Positions 55,359-64,000 of a stretch of 64,000 nt of DNA are shown in pieces (the first letter of the stretch is position 1; the number at the start of each line of letters is the position of its first letter). Location of the stretch: the NCBI GenBank assembly GCA_963681505.1, contig OY811971.1, positions 13,305,232-13,369,231 on the forward strand, written 5' to 3'. The notes under the pieces were generated by a model that saw nothing but the letters and a program-made list of their open reading frames with translations, ran no database searches and was not told the origin of the DNA. This DNA comes from Eunapius fragilis (Eukaryota > Porifera > Demospongiae > Spongillida > Spongillidae). A program made the translations under genes and the position numbers.

Positions 55359-57620
55359 ATGGCCATGTCGAAGCGTAAGCGCACATTGACCACAGATTAC
55401 GTTTTGGGCATGCTGGAGGATGAGGATAGCTTCTCTAGTAGTAGTGGCAGTGATGGAGAGGATCCTATGATGGAGGGGAGTGATGACCAATTTAGTGATG
55501 ATAAGACACAGTTTATCAACATCATCATGGTGATCGCCACAAAATAAACATTATCAAACTAGCTGTAGATAAAGACTAATTATCATGCATTATAGGTCTT
55601 ATTGAATCAAGCACATTCCTATCTACTTGCTGCCAAGACTTATATGGTTAGCAACTCACATCATTTTCTTTGGTGATTTGAAAATTTCAGATGAAGAGCC
55701 ACCAGCCCTTTGTCAACCTGTCAGAAGGCCAGCCAGGGATGTCGACAATGCTGAGGAGCCACCAGCCCCTTGTCAACCAGGGAGAAGGCCAGCCAGGGAT
55801 GTTGACAATGCTGAGGAGCCACCTGCCCCTCGTCAACCAGGGAGAAGGCCAGCCAGGGATGTCGACAATGCTGAGGAGCCACGAGCCCCTCGTCAACCAG
55901 GGAGAAGGCCAGCCAGGGATGTCGACAATGCTGAGGAGCCACCAGCCCCTCGTCAACCAGGGAGAAGGCCAGCCTGTTGGGCCAAATGTGCCAATTCCAA
56001 CAACACCTGGACGACTATTTGCACTGTTCTTCACAACACAAATAGTTGACATAATTGTCACAGAAACAAACCGTTATGCAGAACAAGTCATGAACCGTTA
56101 TGCAGAACAAGTCATGGGGTGTAACGCATTTGCTATTTCAGCAGAAGTTCGGGCAGGGGTTTTGCATCCTAATGTCTATTGTTCGCCTCCCCGCACTAAG
56201 AGATTATTGGAGGCGAAACAAGTACCTCAACTACGCCCCTATTGCAAGCAAGATATCAAGGAATCGTTTTATGTAGATAGCAAGGTTGGTGTTCTAGCTA
56301 TGGTTGAACATCATGTTTTTGCTGTTAGATACCTCCACTTCACAAATAATGACAACCTTCTACCGCGTGGACATCCAGGGTATGACAAACTTGGGAAAGT
56401 GCTTCTAATCCTGGAATTGTTCAACACCCAATTTCAAAGTGTTTACGACCCACACTGTGAAATTACTGTGGATGAATCCATGATAAAATTTCATGGGAGG
56501 TCAGGCATAAAAATACATTTCTGATTGTGTACTATGCCATAACAGGTCAACACTAAAACAGTACATTCCACAAAAACCCATCAAACGTGGAATGAAGGTT
56601 TGGGTGCTGGCAGATAGCCACAATGGTTATTTCCACACAATAAAGGTACACAAGCAATGAATGGAATACAAGCATTTAAAAATGTGGTTTTTATACAAAG
56701 GTGTACACAGGAAAAAGCAGAGATGCTGAGGACACAAGTGGCATAGCGCTTGGTGGAAGAGTTGTCCAGGAATTAACAGCGACACTCAAGGGGAAGTACC
56801 ACCATGTATTTATTGACAACTACTTCACCAGTCCACAGCTGTTGCACCAATTAGTGGACTGTGGCATCTATGCTTGTGGCACTGTACGAACAAACAGGAA
56901 GGGGTTTCCTGAACTACTAAAAAAACCAGTACTAAGGAACAGGTACATACTGAAAACATTCATTACAATGCTGTAGTATGTGTATGCATTGCAGAGGCGA
57001 CTATACCATCATGCAGCAAGACCAATTCAGCGCAGTAGCATGGAGAGATAAAAAAATTGTTACCTTGCTTGCTACCAACACTGATCCAACGGAGGTTGGA
57101 ACAGTACACAGGAAACAATCAGATGGGCGCAGAGAGGAAATACAGTGCCCATCAGCATTTGTTTCCTATAACAAGCACATGAAAGTGGTCGACCGTGGCA
57201 ACCAACACCGAATGTGCTACCTCTGCCGTACTAAATGCAGAAAATTTTATAAGTACCCTTTCTGGTTTTGTATTGATGTTGCCATTACAAACAGCCTGGC
57301 ACTGCACAAGGAGGTAAACCTGTCTCCAATGTCAACTGCAGCTGGCAGAAGATCTTATAGGGGACTACCTAACAAAACAAGTTGCAGGGCGAAAACAAAC
57401 ATTACCATCAAGGCCTCTAGCTCTGCAATATTATCCCCAGAGGATTGCTGAAGGTACTACAGTACATAAAAGATGCAAGTGTCACTGCTGTTCAATGAAT
57501 GGAATACGTCGTGACACAACATGGTGGTGTCAAGAGTGCGACATGTGGCTATGCATGACAGGCAACAGGTCGACGGACTGTTTCTATAAAAGGCATGCTA
57601 GTCTAAATGCAGAACAGTAA
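55359..57620 (+). CDS. piggyBac transposase, nearly complete
   Basis: The reading starts MAMSKRKRTLTTDYVLGMLE with a Ser/Asp-rich acidic N-terminus. A second exon (acceptor tttcag, 55690) opens with five 20-codon repeats, then GRLFALFFTTQIVDIIVTET. The catalytic core follows with all three Asp: ITVDESMIKFHGR (about 56475), FIDNYFTSPQLL (about 56815) and KVVDRGNQHRMCYL (about 57190). Introns of 46, about 55 and 51 bases are inferred at 56502-56547, 56646-56700 and 56943-56993. Near 57310 the frame changes (28-base intron or an indel) into LAEDLIGDYLTKQVAGRK and a C-terminal cysteine finger (KCHCC...WWCQECDMWLC). Piggybac transposases cut and paste at TTAA. A 24-base duplication (56069-56116) and the frame change leave activity uncertain. 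TIRs were not found. Confidence 0.85.
55690..55980. repeat. 60-bp in-frame repeat in the piggyBac N-terminus
   Basis: Five near-identical units (gccagccagggatgtcgaca then atgctgaggagccaccagcc and so on). Two frames are open: one reads EEPPAPRQPGRRPARDVDNA, the other RSHQPLVNQGEGQPGMSTML. The second is in phase with the downstream transposase. The first looks more like a normal acidic N-terminus. Confidence 0.95.
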
Positions 57621-57639
57621 TATGTACACTGATCTTGTA

Positions 57640-58870
57640 ATGTATGCAGACACTTTATCATGTTTATGGGACAGGAAAACACTTGAATCACAGAATCCAT
57701 TTACAGCATTTCAGTCTAAAGTAAATGAAATAATACAACATCTAACGTAGGCAAACCAACCAACGCGCACGAAACAAAAGCAACACGCAACTAGCTCAAC
57801 GTAAAACGCTGTAGGAAACATGAGCGCTCATGCACATCTAGTAAGTAACCAATAGTAAACCGACAGAAAATGTGCTAACCTCATTCCAAAAGCGGCTATC
57901 AGGTACCTTTGGCATTCCAAAAGTCGCGTTCTAGATTTCAAACCTAAAAGACATAAATGCCAGGAAGGCACTGCGTCCATTCATTCTAGAAGTGCCAGCC
58001 GCCAGTAACAAGCACCATGCCCTGAATAAGAACCCATAATTCTAATAAAGATGCGCAAAAGATAGAATAAATTTGTAAAAAGGGCACGGATTCAACGAAC
58101 AACCACCAAACCTAGACAACACATGAGAACTTAAATCCTATACAAGTGTAGATGCACAACCTGTCAGTACTAAGAACAAAATACAAACCTCTTTATGGCT
58201 TTTCCATAGTTGTGCTCGAGTTACGTGCGCGTCTTGACTCCGTAGAAAGATAGAAAACTATTTGGTACACATAACAACGATCGGCTACCACCATTCGGAA
58301 GAGAAACTATTGCAGAAAAGCTTTCCAAAATCGACGCAATAAAAAACTCTTACAGTTCAAAAGTTATATCACGCGACAGGCAATATACTTATTACTAAAC
58401 AAAATTCAAAAATTAATTTCAGCACACACGTAACAATTCCACTACGTAATTTGGTAACTAATCTGTTAAATAACACATCCATCGAATAGCTTGCCCTGTG
58501 TAAGAGCTATTTTGAAGCCTTGGCAATAGAAAACAATATCCAAATTGAAGAAATTGAGTGAATAGGAGATGAATTCATTGATGAAATGACTAGAAAAAAT
58601 GGGTAAACAAAACTAAAGAAATCACAGAAGTTATTAAAAGTGGCGAAAAGGAAATGAAGATAGTGAGGGAGAAAAAAATTGAAACATGCAATTAGAGTAC
58701 ACAAAGAAGGAAGAATTTTTGTAGAGGATTGTCTCGTAGAGAAAGGTGAAATGTAAGTAGGATGGGAGAGTGGAAAAATACATGAAAAAGAAAATAGGTA
58801 AAAAGATAGTGGGAGAAACATGATGAATGAACTCAGCAGATAAATAAAGCACAGAGGAATATTAATTATT
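57640..58870. other. Noncoding stretch, nothing recognised
   Basis: AT-rich. A-rich purine DNA at 58500-58830 gives open minus-strand frames rich in Phe and Ser that I do not believe. The right TIR of the piggyBac element is probably here but was not identified. Confidence 0.3.
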
Positions 58871-58876
58871 CAGTAT

Positions 58877-61000
58877 ACATCCCTTAGAAGTATAGTGAAT
58901 CTCTTGGCTACCGGTAGTGTTAGTCATGTCATCTCCAAGTTCCTTGCTGGTAGAAATCTAACGGCCTTGACCAAAGACAAACCTGGTTCTCCTCCTGATA
59001 TTCGACCCATTGCAGTTGGTGAAACCCTTAGGCGTCTAGTGGTTCTCCTCCTGATATTCGACCCATTGCAGTTGGTGAAACCCTTAGGCGTCTAGTAGGC
59101 AAGTGTCTATGCCAAATCACAAAGGGAAAGGCCTTGGATTACTTCTCACCTCATCAATTTGAGGTTGCTTGTCCCTCTGGTGCAGAGAAGATTGTACAAG
59201 GTTTGATATGTTGCATTGAGGAACATCAGAATGAGCATGACTTTGTAGTGATGAAAATTGACTTGCGTAATGCATTTAATTTAGTCTCCCGTCAGGCACT
59301 TCTTGATGAGTGCAGCGCATACTTCCCTGAGCTCCTCCAGTGGGCTACATGGTGCTATGGTCAACACTCATTGCTTTGGTCTCCAATGGGAACAATAATG
59401 TCAGAATCTGGAGTCCAACAGGGCGATCCCTTGGGCCCTCTTTTGTTTTGTTTGGTTCTGCAAAAAGTGTTGTCGGCTATTGCATCTGATCCAATTTGTT
59501 TTGACCTTTTATTCCATGCCTGGTACATTGATGATGGCGTTATTGCTGGTTGAAAGCAAGCTGTTGTGCAGGCACTCAGTATCATTCAAGATCTTGGCCC
59601 ACCACTTGGTCTCGTGATTAACTCCTCGAAATGCGAACTCTATGGGGATTGTGATCTTCAACCATTTCCATCAGAGATGAAAAAATGTAAAGCGTTTAAT
59701 TTTGAAATTCTTGGGGCCCCGATTGGAGATACTATATTCTGTGCAAGGTTTATTGCAGAGAAGAGAGCAGGTGCTTCCAAATTCTTGGCTCTGTTGAAGG
59801 AAGTCGGATCCCTTGATTCCCAAGTTGCTTTGGTACTCCTTCGCCAATGTGGAGGATTCTGTAGATTTGTTCATATTGCTAGATGCATCCCTCCCTCCCT
59901 TGCTTCTGAGGGCTTGCATTTCTTCGACATTGATGTTCGCCAGTGTTTCTCTGACTGCTTGTCTATTGACCCACCCAACATAGCATGGCAACAAGCCCAG
60001 TTGTGCTTGAGTAGAGGTGGTCTTGGACTCCGCAGCTTATCCCAGCATTCAGCAGCAGCATATGTAGCTTCCTTTGCAGTGTCAGGCTATGCAACCAACA
60101 CAAGCCACCATCTTCTCCAATCAAGAGATTGCTTTAATAGCCTGGTTTCTCCAGCTGATGTAACTTCTACTGATGAATTGCTGACTTCACCCAAAAATCA
60201 GAAGGAGCTTTCTAGTAGGATTGAACATAGTCAGTTTCATGCACTCTTTGAGTCCTTTTCACTGCCAAATAGGGCACAGCTATTATCAGTCGCATCCCCT
60301 CATGCTGCTTCGTGGCTTTCAGTTGTGCCATCTCCTGGACTCAACCTACATCTGGAATTTGCAGAGTTCCAAACTGCAATAAAATGGTGGCTTGGGATTG
60401 ACCTATTCAGTGGGGAGAAATGCCCTTGTTGTCTTACCTTGTCATTAGATCCCTTAGGTCACCATGCATTAACGTGTCGATATAATGGTGACGTGGTCTC
60501 TCGCCACAATAGGGTTCGGGATAGTTTTTTTTGAGTCTTGTAGGCAGGCGGGTATTGGTGGCCAAATGGAAGTTGGAAGTGGTTTCGGACATGATGCCCG
60601 ACGTACAAGGCCAGCTGACGTGCTTTTTCCTAATTGGGTTCTGGGAAAACCTGCAGCTTTTGACATAACTGTCACATCACCGCTTACTTCAATTACTCTA
60701 CATGAAGCAAGTGTGACAAGTGGGTAAACTGCTCAGGTGGCTGAAAACAGAAAACATGCCAGCAATGACACAAAGTGCTCAGAGCTTGGATGGGTGTGTG
60801 TACCTTTGGCAGTTGAGGTTTATGGATGTTGGGGTCCTGAAGCACAGACAGACCTTTCTCGACTTGCAGCGCGCCTGGCAATTAGATTAAATTGTTGCAA
60901 GTCCCAGGCCACTTCGGCTCTCTATGGCAGGTTAAACCTGGTTCTAGTTAGAGCGAATGCCAGAGCTCTGCTGTCCCGTTCAATGGCAACTGGATGTTAG
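58877..61000 (+). pseudogene. RT with C-terminal zinc knuckle and restriction-like endonuclease, broken
   Basis: This is the longest copy of the family. In order it has SHVISKFLAGRNLTALTKDK and PDIRPIAVGETLRRLV (fingers), VVMKIDLRNAFNLVSR (motif A), GVQQGDPLGPLLFCLVLQKV (motif B) and WYIDDGVIAG (motif C, YIDD). A thumb region follows, then CPCCLTLSLDPLGHHALTC and RHNRVRD (CCHC knuckle). Next come RPADVLFPNWVLGKPAAFDI (endonuclease core; D-I-T replaces the expected acidic-x-K) and a conserved end (ELGWVCVPLAVEVYGCWGPE, then RLNLVLVRANARALLSR). Breaks are a 56-base tandem duplication (58985-59096), a TGA right after motif C (59551), a frameshift in an 8-T run (about 60527) and a TAA at 60725. 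The layout follows early-branching R2-like non-LTR elements; the 5' end is missing. Confidence 0.85.
58985..59096. repeat. Perfect 56-bp tandem duplication
   Basis: Two identical adjacent copies (58985-59040 and 59041-59096) beginning ggttctcctcctgatattcg. As 56 is not a multiple of three, the second copy shifts the RT frame. The identity of the two copies suggests a recent event. Confidence 0.97.
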
Positions 61001-61103
61001 TCTCCTCACCTTCTCCGTTCCAGTTTATTGTTTTTTGTTTAGCAACATTGTGTAGCTTAAAACTGTAAATGATGTATATGGAGTATCAACTTAGTGAAAT
61101 AAC

Positions 61104-62441
61104 TTATAATTGTGTTTGTGTGTTGTACATCATCCTCAGTAAACAGAAAGACTCAATTCCAGTTGCTGCACCTTGTAACTCTATTACTTTTGGAATAACC
61201 TTTCTTAAGTGCCTAATGTATTTACCACACGTAACTTTATCCATAGTTCTTGAAAATGTTGTGATGCCATCAACCAGCTCCTGCTTGCATTTTGGTTTAA
61301 CTTCCCTCCGCAGATTCAGGTGGTGTTTTCCAATAGTTGATGTTATTGTCCAGCATAAAGGAATTTGCCATCCTCGATGTATGCTTTGGATCATTACCCT
61401 GCATGAACCTGTGTCCGTCTGAATAAACACTCCTCAGAAATGGATGAAGTGCATTGTCAAGGATGCTTACATAAAATGCTGCATCCATTATGCCATCAAA
61501 GATATTGATTCCAGATGGACCATGGATACTGATTGCAGCCCAAACATGTACTTTAACTGGATGTTTTGCTCTGGAAAAAAAAGAAGTTATTGATAAAAGT
61601 GCTTGCAATTACTACATCTCATTTCCGTAGACTACCGCAATTCTCCCCCCCCCCCCCCCCTCTTCATCCGCACTTAAAAAAGGGTTCATGTTTGAATGAG
61701 CCAGTCGATGTAATTATGATTCCAGCTGCGTGTTATTCTTTTAAAATCCTCTTAGAGTGAAACAGGCACGCGAAAGCACGGTGAATGATTACGAAGATAC
61801 GCTCGTTAAAACACGATTGACTCATCATCAAGCCATTCTTTTTTCGGTATGGGGTGTAAATTTGGTAATACATTCATGCACCATCGACAATACAATTGAA
61901 TAAATCTTATGCTTAGGTGGTTCTCCCCTCTTGTGACAGCTGAATCGCCTATGGGTCTCCAGCTGAACTGTACATTCATCAGACCACACAACGTCCATGA
62001 ATCCATGCTCGGCCTCATTGAGGTACATGTATTTCTGCGCCCATTCCAAACATTTGAGCTTGTTTGGCTTGTAAATCAGCTGGCAGTAGGCTGTTCCACA
62101 AAACGTCCAGCCTATAGTTGTTCGGCACCTCAAAATGGTCCTAATTGATAAGTAATGGCCACGAGAAATAACAGCGAGTGCAGCTGGAAAGCGCTAGTCT
62201 CATCATCCTTCCTCATTTGTTCCTCAATGATTTGTTTTATTCCTTCTGTGATTTTAGATGGCCTACCACTACCAGGACGTCTTCCGATGCTTCCAGTCTC
62301 CTTGTAACGTCTAATGAACTTACAGATCCCACTTCTCGAAGTTATCATGCCCTCTTTCATTAAACATTTGTGTACATTGATAGACCCACAACCCTTGAAA
62401 TAGAATAGAATCCACAATTGTTTATAGCTCGAGTACACCAT
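61104..62441 (-). pseudogene. Tc1/mariner transposase, broken
   Basis: Read on the minus strand from 62441: a helix-turn-helix N-terminus (GMITSRSGICKFIRRYKETG then the GRRPGSGRPSK linker typical of Tc1), a damaged second helix-turn-helix region, and VVWSDECTVQLE with the first catalytic Asp (about 62000). HKRGEPPKHK follows, then a 250-300-base interruption. The core resumes at KHPVKVHVWAAISIHGPSGI, with GNDPKHTSRM (second Asp, about 61400) and YWKTPPESA. There the sequence jumps to LRREVKPKCKQELVDGI and KYIRHLRKVIPKVIELQGAA, so the stretch that should hold the third acidic residue (PDLNPIE-like) is deleted with a frame change. The copy cannot encode an active enzyme. Its TIRs were not identified. 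Confidence 0.85.
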
Positions 62442-62514
62442 CCCATGTACTGTGCTACAATTATACGATGGAAGTACATGTAGCAGAAAATTTTACTTTA
62501 GGGCATAGTCTCCA

Positions 62515-62645
62515 TAAAACGTTACGTTCCATAAAAATGCTACGTTCCACAAACGCAATGTTCCCAAAACGCTATGCTAATCCAACGCAACCGGTATGTC
62601 AACATTAATCACATGCGACGCTAACGCTATGCAAACGTTACGTGT
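62515..62645. repeat. Degenerate ACGCTATG/ACGTTCCA repeat
   Basis: Words such as acgttacgttccataaa, tgctacgttccac, aacgcaatgttccca, aacgctatgct and aacgctatgcaaacgttac recur at 15-20-base spacing. They look like a decayed tandem repeat between two transposons. Confidence 0.5.
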
Positions 62646-62704
62646 ACTTTCTTGTGACCGCTACTGTATACTACATGGTGTTTTCCATTTAGTTGTAATG
62701 TGAG

Positions 62705-63830
62705 GGAGAGAACCACTTTATTCCTATGGCCTTTTACAGCGGCAATCTCCTTCTTTCCCAGTGTATACAACAAAATCAATGAAGTATCCGTTGTGGGAAT
62801 CCCCTAGCACCCAAACCTTAGTGCCACGTTTTATGGGCTTTTGTTGCATATACTGCTTTAGCGAGGATCTCCCTTGAAACTTTATCATTGCTTCGTCGAC
62901 TGCAACCTCCCTGTGAGGCTTGTATAATTCCTTGCATTTAGCAGTCACATAATCTAAGACAGATCACACTTTTCCCAGTCGATCATATCAGCTTTGACCT
63001 CGTGGCACTAGTGTGTCGTTATCGAACAATATGCAGGTATTTCTGTATGTCCCTAAATTGGTTTCTGGAAATTCGATTTGCTATTGGACCATAGAGCAGA
63101 TTTGGATTTGTGCTCCAATAGTCATCAAATGATGGTTAACGGTTTATTGCCATCAGAATGTGAAAACCAAAATATGTTCTTATTTCTTCGCATGTCACTT
63201 TTGTCCACTGTTCATATTTATTTTCTTTCATGGTGGCCTTCGCATAGTCGTTAGTCGCCTGAACGATCTGTTGTTGAAGCTCTTCTGTGAAGAATAGTTG
63301 GAAGATGGGAGTTTGGTATGAGTGTTGTTGGGCCACTGAATGATTGAAATGGATGGATGCTGTTTTCTGTCAGTGTGCATGTCCATCTACTTTTTTCCTG
63401 CCTTGATGATGAACCTGTTGGTTCCATGTTTACTGCTTGTTCTCCATGCACCTGTCGTGATGAAGTATACATTCCTCCGTGTGTTCGGCTGGGTATGCAT
63501 GCATTTGCATATACATGTAGATATATTAGAATTGGGTCCTTGTACATTAGCTGCTCACCAGGCGTGTTGGTCGTCCCATCATACATGTGTTTAGATGTGT
63601 TTTGATTTGATGTGAAAGTGGTGTCCATAGGTTCTTGACCTTGAGAGGATGGTTTATTGATATCTTAGCATGAATTCCTTTTCTCACCTTGCATCCAGTC
63701 ATCTTGCTCTATTTCAATTTCTTCTACACCACAGGTAGCAATTTGAAATGGCAACAACTCATCATCTGAATGAATGCTGTCACACCGATGTTGAACCCAT
63801 GCCATATACTAGCTCCTACCGCTGCTTTCA
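62705..63830 (-). pseudogene. piggyBac transposase, truncated and broken
   Basis: From the right, on the minus strand: HSDDELLPFQIATCGVEEIE then EQDDWMQ before a GT donor (about 63687), HPFQSFSGPTT, a frame change, and YQTPIFQLFFTEELQQQIVQ. Then come RTYFGFHILMAINR, a stop, FDDYWSTNPNLLYGPIANRI and more frame changes. AVDEAMIKFQGRSSLKQYMQ (first catalytic Asp) and KVWVLGDSHNGYFIDFVVYT follow, and the sequence ends just past YTGKEGD. The two later catalytic Asp are absent, so the 3' half is lost. It is similar to the copy at 55.4-57.6 kb, but that copy has an intron after the GRS position while this one reads straight through. Confidence 0.85.
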
Positions 63831-63839
63831 ATGTCATTG

Positions 63840-64000
63840 TCTGGTCTGTGTTTCCTTTTGTGTTCAACAATGCACTCTGCATCTACCTGTATGGTAGTAT
63901 AGCGCATGCGCTATAGCTGCTCTTATTATGGACATGCGCAGTGTTTACACCTGAGGGTATTTAATGACGTGCTGTACAATCTTATTGGATTAAACACTTT
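63840..64000. other. Window end, nothing recognised
   Basis: A palindromic tagcgcatgcgcta word at 63899-63912. No coding could be supported. The 5' part of the piggyBac remnant may extend here. Confidence 0.3.

Noticed and set aside
58507-58852. Minus-strand hydrophobic Phe/Ser-rich ORFs
   Set aside because: They arise from purine-rich DNA on the plus strand; composition is biased and no start context or domain supports them.

Overview
The window looks like repeat-dense nuclear DNA of an invertebrate animal, and a sponge is my best guess. The reasons are: very short spliceosomal introns (about 46 to 56 bases where they can be inferred); animal-type domains (a stand-alone CARD, and a CD225/dispanin-like membrane protein with a proline/tyrosine-rich head); the mix of DNA transposons (hAT, piggyBac, Tc1/mariner, CACTA, PIF-like MITEs) with a reverse-transcriptase family carrying a C-terminal restriction-like endonuclease; long CA/GT microsatellites; and no bacterial gene layout. 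The host assignment is inference. No rRNA, tRNA or CRISPR array was seen.

Host-like genes are few. A single-exon CARD protein lies at 6764-7039 (+). Two paralogous minus-strand genes at 13591-14336 and 24364-25047 share three visible exons: a repeated tyrosine/proline head, then two transmembrane exons of CD225 type. A hypothetical plus-strand gene with an in-frame 117-bp tandem repeat lies at about 53.1-54.2 kb. Weak candidate exons lie at 45-46.5 kb.

Most other recognisable coding DNA is transposon-derived. A 2.3-kb hAT element has matching terminal repeats and a perfect 8-bp target duplication (15264-17549). A nearly complete piggyBac transposase gene lies at 55359-57620 and a truncated relative at 62.7-63.8 kb (-). 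A Tc1/mariner copy at 61.1-62.4 kb (-) has lost its third catalytic residue. Decayed CACTA (tnp2-type) transposases lie at 42.0-43.6 kb (-) and 48.6-50.7 kb (+). A Ty3/gypsy integrase tail lies at 52.4-52.9 kb (-), a decayed LINE reverse transcriptase at 10.5-11.2 kb (-), and three copies of one RT-endonuclease family at 3.1, 21.9-22.6 and 58.9-61.0 kb (+).

The rest is a mosaic of non-autonomous elements and satellites. It includes a three-copy fold-back family (9.7, 18.3, 43.75 kb), a MITE family filled with CTGGACA-type repeats (19.9, 23.0, 25.6 kb), several TIR-bounded elements, a G-rich minisatellite inside a hAT-like MITE, a 22-bp minisatellite present in both orientations (32.8-34.05 kb), a 179-bp tandem array (47.7-48.3 kb), and more than a dozen unusually long G or C homopolymer runs.

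No coordinated pathway is visible. The genes read as isolated host exons in a transposon-rich background, several of them next to or inside older insertions. All calls come from reading the sequence; no database search was run.
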